Below, in pieces: positions 1-8,618 of a DNA stretch of 10,847 nt. Every line of letters begins with the position of its first letter. Position 1 is the stretch's first letter. A model generated the notes under the pieces. The model ran no database searches. It saw nothing but the letters and a program-made list of their open reading frames with translations, and was not told where the DNA came from. The translations under genes were made by a program, and so were the position numbers. Source of the DNA: an uncultured Lachnospiraceae bacterium (GTDB lineage: Bacteria > Bacillota > Clostridia > Lachnospirales > Lachnospiraceae). Location of the stretch: assembly GCA_947653315.1 (NCBI GenBank), contig CANTGP010000066.1, positions 1-10,847 on the forward strand. The letters run 5' to 3'.

Positions 1-1406
1 CGGAAAGAGAACCGCAGCGGCAATATTATTTTATAAAGAAATGCCGGGAAATCGTGAAAAAGAAGTCGGAGGAATTAGGACGTCCGTTATATGCGTGTTC
101 GGTGTGCATGGGGTGTCAGATGAACGCCCGCGACAGCGAAAAGCTGGCCGGGATTTTGGAACGGATCGGTTACGTGCTGACGGAAGATGAGGATGCCGAC
201 TTCGTGATTTACAATACCTGTACCGTGCGTGACAATGCCAACCAGCGCGTTTACGGCAGGCTGGGCTTTTTAAACAGCAAAAAGAAACAAAAGCCCCATA
301 TGAAAATTGCCCTCTGCGGCTGCATGGTACAGGAAGAAAGCGTTATCGAAAAAATAAAAAAAAGCTACCGTTTTGTGGATTTACTGTTTGGTACCCACAA
401 TATTTTCAAATTTGCGGAACTGCTCCATACCATGTATGAATCGGAACGGATGGTCATTGACATATGGAAGGATACCGACCAGATTGTGGAGGATTTGCCG
501 GTGGAACGCAAATACCCCTTCAAATCCGGCATTAACATCATGTTCGGCTGCAATAATTTCTGCAGTTATTGTATCGTACCGTATGTGCGCGGGCGGGAGC
601 GGAGCCGCAATCCCAAAGATATTCTCCGCGAAATCGAGGCGCTGGCCGCGGACGGCGTGGTGGAAATCATGCTGCTTGGGCAGAATGTGAATTCTTACGG
701 CAAAAACCTGGAAGAACCCATAAGTTTTGCCGGACTGCTGCGCGAAGTGGAGAAAATAGACGGAGTGGAACGCATCCGTTTCATGACGTCCCATCCGAAG
801 GATTTATCCGACGAGCTCATTCAGGTAATGAAGGAATCCAAAAAAATATGCCGGCATCTGCACCTTCCGCTGCAGTCCGGCTCTGACCGTATCCTGTCGG
901 CGATGAACCGGCGTTATACAAGGGAGCAGTATTTGGATTTGGCATTGAAAATCCGGCGCGAAATCCCGGATATCGCCCTCACCACGGACATTATCGTGGG
1001 ATTTCCGGGGGAAACGAAAGAAGACGTGGAAGATACCATTGACATGGTGAAACAGGTGAAATACGAAAACGCCTTTACGTTTCTTTATTCCAAACGCACC
1101 GGAACCCCTGCGGCAGCCATGGAAAACCAGGTGCCGGAGGAAACCGCAAAAGAAGGATTTAACCGTCTTTTAAAAGTGGTGCAGGATACGGCACGGGAAC
1201 GCGTGGCGCTTTTGCAGGGACAGGTGCAGGACGCTTTGGTGGAAGAACAAAACGGCCAGGACACTTCCCTGTTAACCGGACGGCTTTCCAACAATACCAT
1301 CGTGCATTTTCCGGGGGACCGTTCCCTAATCGGCAAAATCGTCTCTGTCAGGCTGGAAGAATGCCATGGGTTTTATTATGTGGGGAAAATGGTATCCGGT
1401 ACGTAA
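1..1406 (+). CDS. miaB: tRNA-2-methylthio-N6-dimethylallyladenosine synthase MiaB (5' end outside window)
   Basis: Radical-SAM methylthiotransferase that adds a methylthio group to C2 of i6A37 in tRNAs reading UNN codons; it acts in the cytosol, downstream of MiaA. The N-terminal UPF0004 domain supplies three ligands for the auxiliary [4Fe-4S] cluster: the Cys of GCQMN (codon 114-116), of YNTCTVR and of LCGCM. The radical-SAM triad CNNFCSYC lies at 549-572, followed by the conserved VRGRERSR. A C-terminal TRAM domain ends in GKMVSGT. The first candidate start codon in the window is GTG at 54, but the frame stays open to base 3 and encodes QRQYYFIKKCREIV, matching the N-terminal arm I recall from clostridial MiaB. 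The true start is therefore upstream and the gene is partial here. The residues before GCQMN read SVCM instead of the usual VVTF-like wording, adding a cysteine. The mutS start follows after 34 bp. Identity is very secure; the 5' boundary is inferred. Confidence 0.96.
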   Translation, partial: EREPQRQYYFIKKCREIVKKKSEELGRPLYACSVCMGCQMNARDSEKLAGILERIGYVLTEDEDADFVIYNTCTVRDNANQRVYGRLGFLNSKKKQKPHMKIALCGCMVQEESVIEKIKKSYRFVDLLFGTHNIFKFAELLHTMYESERMVIDIWKDTDQIVEDLPVERKYPFKSGINIMFGCNNFCSYCIVPYVRGRERSRNPKDILREIEALAADGVVEIMLLGQNVNSYGKNLEEPISFAGLLREVEKIDGVERIRFMTSHPKDLSDELIQVMKESKKICRHLHLPLQSGSDRILSAMNRRYTREQYLDLALKIRREIPDIALTTDIIVGFPGETKEDVEDTIDMVKQVKYENAFTFLYSKRTGTPAAAMENQVPEETAKEGFNRLLKVVQDTARERVALLQGQVQDALVEEQNGQDTSLLTGRLSNNTIVHFPGDRSLIGKIVSVRLEECHGFYYVGKMVSGT

Positions 1407-1427
1407 CGGTATTTCACGGGAAAGTGA

Positions 1428-1434
1428 AAGGAGA
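1428..1434 (+). promoter_or_regulatory. Ribosome binding site of mutS
   Basis: AAAGGAG sits 6 bases before a GTG at 1441. This decides the start: an in-frame ATG at 1366 lies inside miaB, lacks such a site, and would add 25 residues that do not resemble MutS. Confidence 0.85.
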
Positions 1435-1440
1435 ACAAAA

Positions 1441-4104
1441 GTGGCAGAATTAACGCCTATGATGCAGCAATATATGGAAACGAAAAAGGAATACAGCGAT
1501 TGTATTCTTTTTTACCGGCTCGGCGATTTTTACGAAATGTTTTTTGAAGATGCGCTGACCGCTTCCAAAGAACTGGAAATCACGCTGACCGGAAAAAACT
1601 GCGGGCAGGAGGAGCGGGCGCCCATGTGCGGTATCCCTTACCATGCGGTGGACAGCTATCTGACCAAACTGGTTTCCAAAGGGTATAAAGTGGCAATCTG
1701 TGAACAGGTGGAGGACCCGAAGCTGGCAAAAGGTTTGGTAAAACGGGAAGTCGTCCGCATCGTGACGCCCGGAACCAACTTAAACGTACAGTCTTTGGAG
1801 GAAACCAAAAACAACTACCTGATGAGCATTTCCTATATGCAGAATAAAATCGGCATTTCCGTGGCGGATGTAACGACGGGGGACTATTACCTGACGGAAG
1901 TGGAGGACATCCGCAAACTCATGGACGAAGTGAACAAATACATGCCTTCGGAAATCATCTGCAACGATGCGTTTTTAGTCAGCGGCGTGGATACCGGCGA
2001 CCTGAGGGAACGGTTAAAGATTACGGTCAACGCCATCGGAGCCCATTATTTTGACGACGACGCCTGCCGGAAATGCCTGATGAAGCATTTTCACGTACAT
2101 GTGCTGACCGGGCTGGGCATTGAGGACTTTCCCACGGGAATCCTTGCGGCAGGGGCGCTGCTCCAATATTTGTACGACACACAGAAAATGTCTTCCCTGG
2201 CGCATTTCACCCATTTATATCCGTACCTGACGAACAAATATATGCTGTTGGACAGTTCCACGCGCAGGAACCTGGAGCTGACGGAAACCCTGCGGGAAAA
2301 ACAAAAAAGGGGTTCCCTGCTGTGGGTACTGGACAAAACAAAGACGGCGATGGGCGCGCGGACACTGCGCAGTTACCTGGAACAGCCTTTGATTGAGCCG
2401 TCGGAAATCACAAAACGGCAGGACGCCATCCAAAGCCTGTGCCTCGATGCGGTGGCAAGGGACGAAATCAGGGAGTATTTAAACCCCATTTACGACTTGG
2501 AACGGCTGCTCGGCAAAGTCAGCTATAAAACGGCGAATCCCAGGGATCTCATCGCCTTGCGCAATTCCCTGGAAATGCTTCCCCATATCAAAACGGTGTT
2601 AAACACGCTGCAGGGGGAATTGCTTGGAAACCTGAACCGGGATATTGACGGGTTGGAAGACATTTTTGCACTGATTGACGACTCCATTTTGGAAGACCCG
2701 CCCATTACCGTCCGCGAAGGCGGTATCATTAAAGAAGGTTTTGACGAGTCCATCGACAACCTGCGCCATGCAAAAACGGAAGGAAAGAGCTGGCTGGCAT
2801 CTCTTGAGGAAGAAGACAGGGAACGGACCGGCATCAAAAACCTGCGGATTAAATTCAACAAAGTTTTCGGCTATTATTTTGAAGTAACCAATTCCTATCT
2901 TGGCATGGTTCCCGACGATTACATACGCAAACAGACGTTAACCAATGCGGAACGTTTCACCACGCCGCGTTTAAAGGAACTGGAAGACACTGTTTTAAAT
3001 GCGGAAGATAAACTCTATTCCCTGGAATACGAGGTATTCTGCAACATCCGTGACAGTATCGCCGCCCAAACCGAGCGGATTCAAAAGACGGCAAAGGCGG
3101 TGGCGGCGCTTGACGTGTTCGCCTCCCTTTCCCTGGTGGCGGAGCGCAGCCAGTACGTGCGTCCGGCAATCAATACGAAAGGAATCATCCAAATCAAGGG
3201 CGGCAGACATCCGGTGGTGGAGAAAATGATTGTCAACGATATGTTTATCTCCAACGACACCTATTTGGACAACAACAAAAACTGCATCGCCGTCATCACC
3301 GGCCCGAATATGGCGGGCAAGTCCACCTATATGCGGCAGACGGCGCTGATTGTACTGATGGCGCAGATTGGCAGCTTCGTGCCGGCATCCGGTGCGGATA
3401 TCTGTATTGTGGACCGTATTTTTACAAGGGTCGGGGCATCCGACGATTTGGCCAGCGGACAGAGCACATTTATGGTGGAAATGAACGAAGTGGCGAACAT
3501 TTTGCGCAACGCCACCCCCCAAAGCCTTTTAATCTTGGACGAAATCGGGCGCGGGACTTCCACGTTCGACGGCTTAAGCATTGCTTGGGCGGTCATTGAG
3601 CATATCAGCAACCGGAAGATTTTGGGGGCGAAAACCCTGTTTGCCACCCATTACCACGAACTGACCGAGCTGGAAGGCAAGATGAACAACGTGAACAATT
3701 ACTGTATCGCGGTAAAGGAAAAAGGCGACGATATCGTATTCTTACGCAAAATCGTAAAAGGCGGCGCGGATAAAAGCTACGGCATCCAGGTGGCAAGGCT
3801 CGCGGGGGTTCCCGATATGGTCATAGACCGTGCAAAAGAAATCGTGGAACAGTTAAGCGATAACGATATCACGGAAAAAGTACAAAGCATTGCCATCGAA
3901 AGCAAAAGCGACGGAAAAACCGGCAAAAAAAATACCGTTAAGAAATATGACGAAGTGGATATGGAGCAGATTTCCCTGTTGGACACGGTCAGCGACGAAG
4001 ACGTGTTAAAGGAACTTCAGGAAATCGACGTAACGAACCTGACGCCGTTAGACGCCTTAAATACCCTCTACCGGCTGCAGAATAAATTAAAAAACCGCTG
4101 GTAA
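1441..4104 (+). CDS. mutS: DNA mismatch repair protein MutS
   Basis: Homodimeric mismatch sensor that binds mispairs and small loops, then recruits MutL. The GTG start gives 887 residues, normal for bacterial MutS1, and the N-terminus MAELTPMMQQYMETK is the usual one. The mismatch-reading Phe-X-Glu is F30-Y-E32 in GDFYEMF. The C-terminal ABC-type ATPase has Walker A GPNMAGKST at 621-629, signature ASGQST at about 671-676, Walker B LLILDE ending at D700-E701, then GRGTSTFDGLS and the ATHYHEL switch. The last 60 residues contain QISLL (843-847), resembling the bacterial sliding-clamp-binding consensus QL(S/D)LF; that role is inferred. mutL follows 86 bp downstream, so the two are probably co-transcribed. 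All key residues are present and there is no sign of disruption. Confidence 0.98.
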   Translation: MAELTPMMQQYMETKKEYSDCILFYRLGDFYEMFFEDALTASKELEITLTGKNCGQEERAPMCGIPYHAVDSYLTKLVSKGYKVAICEQVEDPKLAKGLVKREVVRIVTPGTNLNVQSLEETKNNYLMSISYMQNKIGISVADVTTGDYYLTEVEDIRKLMDEVNKYMPSEIICNDAFLVSGVDTGDLRERLKITVNAIGAHYFDDDACRKCLMKHFHVHVLTGLGIEDFPTGILAAGALLQYLYDTQKMSSLAHFTHLYPYLTNKYMLLDSSTRRNLELTETLREKQKRGSLLWVLDKTKTAMGARTLRSYLEQPLIEPSEITKRQDAIQSLCLDAVARDEIREYLNPIYDLERLLGKVSYKTANPRDLIALRNSLEMLPHIKTVLNTLQGELLGNLNRDIDGLEDIFALIDDSILEDPPITVREGGIIKEGFDESIDNLRHAKTEGKSWLASLEEEDRERTGIKNLRIKFNKVFGYYFEVTNSYLGMVPDDYIRKQTLTNAERFTTPRLKELEDTVLNAEDKLYSLEYEVFCNIRDSIAAQTERIQKTAKAVAALDVFASLSLVAERSQYVRPAINTKGIIQIKGGRHPVVEKMIVNDMFISNDTYLDNNKNCIAVITGPNMAGKSTYMRQTALIVLMAQIGSFVPASGADICIVDRIFTRVGASDDLASGQSTFMVEMNEVANILRNATPQSLLILDEIGRGTSTFDGLSIAWAVIEHISNRKILGAKTLFATHYHELTELEGKMNNVNNYCIAVKEKGDDIVFLRKIVKGGADKSYGIQVARLAGVPDMVIDRAKEIVEQLSDNDITEKVQSIAIESKSDGKTGKKNTVKKYDEVDMEQISLLDTVSDEDVLKELQEIDVTNLTPLDALNTLYRLQNKLKNRW

Positions 4105-4180
4105 GAAACCGTTAAGAAATCATTTTATATTTCGGTTTCCGTTTCAGTGCGGAACGGATGCACAAAGACAAGGCGGAAGA

Positions 4181-4185
4181 AGGAG
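4181..4185 (+). promoter_or_regulatory. Ribosome binding site of mutL
   Basis: AGGAG lies 5 bases before the ATG at 4191. It supports that start over the in-frame ATG at 4158, which would add 11 charged residues not typical of MutL. Confidence 0.75.
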
Positions 4186-4190
4186 AGCGG

Positions 4191-6245
4191 ATGGCACAAA
4201 TCAACTTGCTGGATAAGGATACCATAGATAAAATAGCGGCAGGGGAAGTGGTGGAACGTCCCGCCAGCGTGGTAAAGGAGCTTTTGGAAAACGCGGTGGA
4301 CGCCGGTGCCACGGCGGTAACGGTGGAAATCAAGGAAGGCGGCATTTCCTTCCTGCGCGTGACGGACAACGGCTGCGGCATCGAACGGGAGCAGGTGCCG
4401 AAGGCTTTCCTGCGCCATGCCACCAGCAAAATCCATACGGCACAAGATTTGTCGGGCATCCGAAGCCTTGGATTCCGCGGGGAAGCGCTTTCCAGCATTG
4501 CGGCGGTGGCGCGGTTAGAGCTGATTACGAAGACGGAAGAAGAACTGACCGGCATCCGCTACCGCATCGAAGGCGGGGAGGAAGTGGAAGCGGAGGAAGT
4601 GGGCGCGCCAAACGGAACGACCCTGTTGGTCCGCAACCTGTTTTATAACGTGCCGGTGCGGAAAAAGTTCTTAAAACAGCCGCAGACCGAAGGCGGTTAT
4701 ATCTCGGATTTGATGGAACACATGGCATTGGCAAACCCCGGTGTGTCTTTCCGGTACGTCAATAACGGGCAGACCCGTTTCCATACATCGGGAAACGGAA
4801 ATTTACAGGAAATCATCTACCGGATTTACGGGCGTGACATCGCTTCCGCCCTGATTCCCGTGGACATTGAGGAAGACGGCATCCGTATGGAAGGTTATCT
4901 GGGAAAACCGGAAATCAACCGTGCCAACCGGAATTTTGAAATATATTTCGTCAACGGGCGTTTTATCAAAAGCGGCATCATAAGCAAAGCGCTGGAAGAA
5001 GGCTACCGGAAATACGTGATGCAGCATAAATTCCCCTTTGCCGTGCTGCATTTTTCCATTGATGCGGGCGATCTTGACGTAAACGTACATCCCACAAAGA
5101 TGGAAGTGCGTTTTACCAATCAGGCAAAACTGTATGATTTCATTGCCCGCCATGTGGAAACAGCGCTCCGGAAAAAAGAGCTGATTCCGGAAGTGTCGTT
5201 GGAAACCCCGGAGGAAAAACGCCTGGAAGCGGCAAACAAACCCCCCATCCGTCCCGCGCCGGAACCCTTTGAAAGAAACCGTAAGGCAAAAGAAGCAGGG
5301 AGCGTGGCGGAAGAAGCACCCTGCCCATACGCAGTTTCCGGCAATACTAAAATTGACGGTAAACCGCACATAAAAGCAAGCGGGGCACCAAATGAAAACG
5401 ATGCGGAAAGCAGCGGCGGGGAGGAGTCGTTTTTTGTCGATTGCCGTTTCCTGCCGAAAAAGGAAGAACCGCCCCGAATGCCCGGAAAAATGCAGGATGT
5501 CCTGCAAAACGCCACGCCGCCAAAAGTGCTTGGCACGGGTAAGCCCCCTGCCGGATACGCAAATGCCGCAAATCATGCAAACGTGTTAAAATCCTCCGAG
5601 CATATTTTTGTCGAAAAACCGGAACAGCTTGATTTTTTCGAGGAGAAAATGCTGACGAAGGAAGCCGTTTCCGAATACCGGATTTTGGGGCAGGTTTTTG
5701 ATACCTACTGGCTCGTCGCCTTTCATGATAAACTGTTTATCATTGACCAGCACGCCGCCCACGAAAAAGTAAAATACGAACAGTTCATGAAACACCTGGA
5801 AAAAAACAGCGTGGAATCCCAAATGGTAAATCCGCCAAGTATCGTGACGCTGACCGGACGCGAGGAAACGGTGTTAAAGGAATCCATGGAAATTTTTTCC
5901 TCCATGGGCTTTGAAATAGAGTCCTTCGGCGGCAATGAATACGCCCTGCGCAGCGTTCCGTCCGAACTTTACGGATGTACGGAAAGCGGACTGTTTACGG
6001 AGCTTTTGGACGAACTGGCGGAAGGAACGTTAAACGGCGCGCCCTCCGTCATCCGCCAAAAGATTGCCACCATGGCGTGTAAGGCGGCGGTAAAAGGGAA
6101 TACTTCTTTTGACCGTGCGGGTATCGAAGCCTTAATCGGGCAGCTCCTTGCGTTGGACGACCCGTATCATTGCCCCCACGGACGCCCGACGATTATTTCC
6201 ATGAGCAAATACGAAATCGAGAAGAAATTCAAGCGGATTGTATAA
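4191..6245 (+). CDS. mutL: DNA mismatch repair endonuclease MutL
   Basis: Mismatch-repair mediator of 684 residues. The N-terminal GHKL ATPase (about 1-330) shows E30 and N34 in KELLENAVDAG, DNGCGI at 59-64, RHATSKI at 75-81 and GFRGEAL at 94-100. A variable linker (about 335-480, rich in Pro, Glu and Lys) leads to the C-terminal dimerisation and nuclease domain. That domain holds the DQHA(X)2E(X)4E metal-binding motif at 519-530, ACKAAVKGN from 629 and CPHGRP at 661-666. MutL proteins with these motifs nick DNA themselves, as expected in organisms without MutH and Dam strand discrimination; I see no mutH here. QLDFF at 479-483, at the end of the linker, looks like a sliding-clamp-binding peptide (inference). 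Start chosen from the Shine-Dalgarno and the standard opening MAQINLLDKDTIDKIAAGE. Confidence 0.98.
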   Translation: MAQINLLDKDTIDKIAAGEVVERPASVVKELLENAVDAGATAVTVEIKEGGISFLRVTDNGCGIEREQVPKAFLRHATSKIHTAQDLSGIRSLGFRGEALSSIAAVARLELITKTEEELTGIRYRIEGGEEVEAEEVGAPNGTTLLVRNLFYNVPVRKKFLKQPQTEGGYISDLMEHMALANPGVSFRYVNNGQTRFHTSGNGNLQEIIYRIYGRDIASALIPVDIEEDGIRMEGYLGKPEINRANRNFEIYFVNGRFIKSGIISKALEEGYRKYVMQHKFPFAVLHFSIDAGDLDVNVHPTKMEVRFTNQAKLYDFIARHVETALRKKELIPEVSLETPEEKRLEAANKPPIRPAPEPFERNRKAKEAGSVAEEAPCPYAVSGNTKIDGKPHIKASGAPNENDAESSGGEESFFVDCRFLPKKEEPPRMPGKMQDVLQNATPPKVLGTGKPPAGYANAANHANVLKSSEHIFVEKPEQLDFFEEKMLTKEAVSEYRILGQVFDTYWLVAFHDKLFIIDQHAAHEKVKYEQFMKHLEKNSVESQMVNPPSIVTLTGREETVLKESMEIFSSMGFEIESFGGNEYALRSVPSELYGCTESGLFTELLDELAEGTLNGAPSVIRQKIATMACKAAVKGNTSFDRAGIEALIGQLLALDDPYHCPHGRPTIISMSKYEIEKKFKRIV

Positions 6246-6270
6246 ACCGCAGAAAACGAAAAGACAGGCA

Positions 6271-6275
6271 GGGAG
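6271..6275 (+). promoter_or_regulatory. Ribosome binding site of miaA
   Basis: GGGAG lies 5 bases before the ATG at 6281. It fixes the miaA start after the mutL stop; the reading frame itself is open back to an ATG at 6170 inside mutL. Confidence 0.75.
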
Positions 6276-6280
6276 CAGAG

Positions 6281-7252
6281 ATGTCCATAAACGAAAACCA
6301 ACCGAAAAAGCCGCTGATTATATTAACGGGACCTACCGCCGTCGGTAAGACGGCGCTTTCCGTTAAGCTGGCAAAAGCCGTAGGCGGGGAAATCGTTTCC
6401 GCCGATTCCATGCAGGTTTACCGCCATATGGACATCGGCTCCGCCAAAATCATGCCGGAGGAAACGGAGGGCGTCCCCCACCATTTAATCAATGTGCTGG
6501 AACCTGCGGAGGAGTTTAACGTAGTGCGCTTCCAGCAAATGGCAAAAGAAGCCATGGAAGGCATTTACCGCCGCGGCAGGGTTCCGATCCTGACGGGCGG
6601 AACGGGATTTTACATCCAGGCAGTCCTGTATGACATTGATTTTACGGAAAATGAAGAAAACACCCCTTACCGGGAGGAACTGGAACGTCTTGCAAAAGAA
6701 AAAGGAAATGCCTTCCTCCACCAAATGCTCCGGGAAGTTGACGAGGCATCGGCAAAAGCCATTCATGAAAACAATCGCAAAAGGGTCATCCGCGCGCTGG
6801 AATTTTACCGGCTGACCGGGGAAAAAATTTCGGAGCACAACGAAGTGCAGCGAAACAGGGATGCCGCATACAACGCCTGCTACTTTGTCTTAACGGACAA
6901 GCGGGAACGCCTGTATGAACGGATTGACAAACGGGTGGACGGGATGCTTGCCGCCGGTCTGGTGGAGGAAGTGGCGGCTTTGATGCAAATGGGCTGCACG
7001 AAAGACATGGTTTCCATGCAGGGACTCGGTTATAAAGAAATCTTAAGTTACTTAAGCGGGGAAATCCCATTGGAACAGGCGGTCTACCTGATCAAACGGG
7101 ATACCAGGCATTTCGCGAAACGGCAGCTCACATGGTTCCGCAGGGAAAAGGATGTCATATGGGTGCCGAAAGATGAAATGGGGTATCAGGAAGACGCCAT
7201 TTTGCATTTCCTGACGGATATGTGGATGAAAAAACGGAAGGAAGAAGAATAA
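6281..7252 (+). CDS. miaA: tRNA dimethylallyltransferase MiaA
   Basis: Transfers a dimethylallyl group from DMAPP to N6 of A37 in UNN-decoding tRNAs, making the i6A substrate that MiaB then thiomethylates. The 323-residue length is normal. Motifs in order are the P-loop GPTAVGKT at 17-24, SADSMQVYRHMDIGSAK from 40 with catalytic-site D42, PHHLINVLEP, TGGTGFYIQAVL from 105, ENNRKRVIRALEF and VSMQGLGYKE. The C-terminus ends in a basic/acidic KKRKEEE tail. The start is 35 bp after the mutL stop, and the next gene begins 5 bp after the miaA stop. In Bacillus and several other Firmicutes hfq follows miaA; no hfq is present here. Identity is secure. Confidence 0.98.
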   Translation: MSINENQPKKPLIILTGPTAVGKTALSVKLAKAVGGEIVSADSMQVYRHMDIGSAKIMPEETEGVPHHLINVLEPAEEFNVVRFQQMAKEAMEGIYRRGRVPILTGGTGFYIQAVLYDIDFTENEENTPYREELERLAKEKGNAFLHQMLREVDEASAKAIHENNRKRVIRALEFYRLTGEKISEHNEVQRNRDAAYNACYFVLTDKRERLYERIDKRVDGMLAAGLVEEVAALMQMGCTKDMVSMQGLGYKEILSYLSGEIPLEQAVYLIKRDTRHFAKRQLTWFRREKDVIWVPKDEMGYQEDAILHFLTDMWMKKRKEEE

Positions 7253-7257
7253 CGGAT

Positions 7258-8598
7258 ATGGACAACATGAAACAGAAAAATAAAAATAAAAATTTTAAAC
7301 CGGATTTGGACATGTATCAGGCAATGGGGCTTTCCCCCGAAGTCATTTCTTACGGTGAGAACATCCTGGAAGAATTAAAGGAACGGTTTGCCGCCATTGA
7401 CCGGGTTGCGGAATACAACCAGTTAAAGGTGTTAAAGGCGATGCAGGAAGCGAAGGTCAGCGAAGCATGCCTGTCGGGAACTACCGGTTACGGTTATAAT
7501 GACTTAGGGCGCGATACCCTGGAGGAAGTGTACGCAAAAATCTTCGGTACGCAGGATGCGCTGGTACGCCCGCAGATTACCTGCGGTACCCATGCCCTTG
7601 CCCTTGCGCTGATGAGCAACTTAAGGCCGGGGGACGAACTGCTTTCCCCGGTAGGGAAGCCTTATGATACGCTGGAGGAAGTCATCGGCATCCGCCCCTC
7701 CAAAGGTTCGCTGGCGGAATACGGCATCACCTACCGCCAGGTGGATTTGCTTAAGGACGGCAGTTTTGACTATGAGGGCATCCGGCAGGCGGTGAACGGA
7801 CGCACAAGGCTTGTCACCATCCAGCGCTCCAAAGGATACCAAACCCGTCCCACCCTTTCGGTAAGCGCCATCGGGGAGTTAATTTCTTTTCTCAAGGACT
7901 TAAAGCCGGACTTGATTTGTATGGTGGACAACTGCTACGGGGAGTTTGTGGAAACCATGGAACCGTCCCAAGTCGGGGCGGACATGGTCGTCGGCTCCCT
8001 GATTAAGAATCCCGGCGGCGGGCTTGCGCCTACCGGCGGCTATATTGCAGGCACAAAGGAATGTGTGGAAAATGCCGCCTGCCGGTTAACGTCTCCCGGG
8101 CTGGCAAAGGAAGTGGGGGCATCCCTCGGCATGATGAATGCCTTTTACCAAGGGCTGTTTTTGGCACCCACCGTTACCGCAGGCGCCTTAAAGGGAGCCG
8201 TTTTTGCGGCAAACGTTTATGAGCGCTTAGGGTTTGCGGTCATCCCGGACGGTAGGGAGGAACGCCACGATATCATACAGGCAGTCACCTTCGGCACGCC
8301 GGAAGGCGTCGTCGCCTTCTGCAAGGGCATCCAGGCGGCAGCGCCCGTGGACAGTTTCGTGACCCCCGAACCGTGGGACATGCCGGGGTATGACAGCAAG
8401 GTAATTATGGCGGCAGGGGCTTTTGTTTCCGGTTCCTCCATCGAATTATCCGCCGACGGACCCATCAAGCCCCCTTACGCGGTTTATTTCCAGGGCGGCC
8501 TGACATGGTACCATGCCAAATACGGAATCTTAAAATCCTTACAGCAATTGGTGGAAGAACGGGTGGTGAGCCTGTCGGATTTTGTAGAAAACTTTTGA
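7258..8598 (+). CDS. PLP-dependent methionine gamma-lyase-like / 'aluminium resistance' family protein (YnbB type)
   Basis: Fold-type I PLP enzyme of the PF06838 family, 446 residues from ATG 7258. The likely Schiff-base lysine is K250 in VVGSLIKNPGGGLAPTGG. Other family blocks are ATTGYGYNDLGRD-like (here GTTGYGYNDLGRD), RPQITCGTHAL, SPVGKPYDTLEEVIG, QRSKGYQTRP, MVDNCYGEFVE and FQGGLTWYHAKYG. Members are annotated by similarity to cystathionine gamma-synthase/lyase and by an old aluminium-resistance label; to my knowledge the physiological reaction is unsettled. Start choice: AAGGAAG at 7238-7244, inside the miaA end, is 13 bases from ATG 7258. The conserved protein begins at MYQAMGLSPEV (ATG 7312), so the first 18 residues are a non-conserved tail with KNKNKN. 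Placement beside miaA is shared with other Firmicutes. Probably co-transcribed with miaA. Confidence 0.93.
   Translation: MDNMKQKNKNKNFKPDLDMYQAMGLSPEVISYGENILEELKERFAAIDRVAEYNQLKVLKAMQEAKVSEACLSGTTGYGYNDLGRDTLEEVYAKIFGTQDALVRPQITCGTHALALALMSNLRPGDELLSPVGKPYDTLEEVIGIRPSKGSLAEYGITYRQVDLLKDGSFDYEGIRQAVNGRTRLVTIQRSKGYQTRPTLSVSAIGELISFLKDLKPDLICMVDNCYGEFVETMEPSQVGADMVVGSLIKNPGGGLAPTGGYIAGTKECVENAACRLTSPGLAKEVGASLGMMNAFYQGLFLAPTVTAGALKGAVFAANVYERLGFAVIPDGREERHDIIQAVTFGTPEGVVAFCKGIQAAAPVDSFVTPEPWDMPGYDSKVIMAAGAFVSGSSIELSADGPIKPPYAVYFQGGLTWYHAKYGILKSLQQLVEERVVSLSDFVENF
7276..7293 (+). repeat. (AAAAAT)x3 hexamer repeat
   Basis: Three perfect copies of AAAAAT, in frame, encode KNKNKN in the N-terminal tail of the PLP enzyme. 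The tract is far more A+T-rich than its surroundings. Copy-number change in 6-base steps would keep the reading frame. Confidence 0.85.
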
Positions 8599-8618
8599 AA
8601 AAATTAATTGGAAATTTA

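Noticed and set aside
2995..3522. Minus-strand open frame (175 codons) opposite mutS
   Set aside because: It is antisense to the MutS ATPase core with His- and Arg-rich composition typical of shadow frames. No motif supports a protein.
4105..4139. Inverted repeat GAAACCG / CGGTTTC (4105-4111 with 4133-4139) between mutS and mutL as a terminator
   Set aside because: The stem is 7 bp with a 21-base loop, no T-tract follows, and a competing GAAAT/ATTTC pairing exists inside the loop. The mutL reading frame with its own Shine-Dalgarno follows directly. Probably chance or weak local structure.
4803..5576. Long minus-strand open frame (257 codons) opposite mutL
   Set aside because: It lies wholly antisense to a well-conserved gene, is rich in Phe, Cys and His as expected of a shadow frame, has no recognisable domain, and starts inside coding DNA without a credible ribosome binding site.
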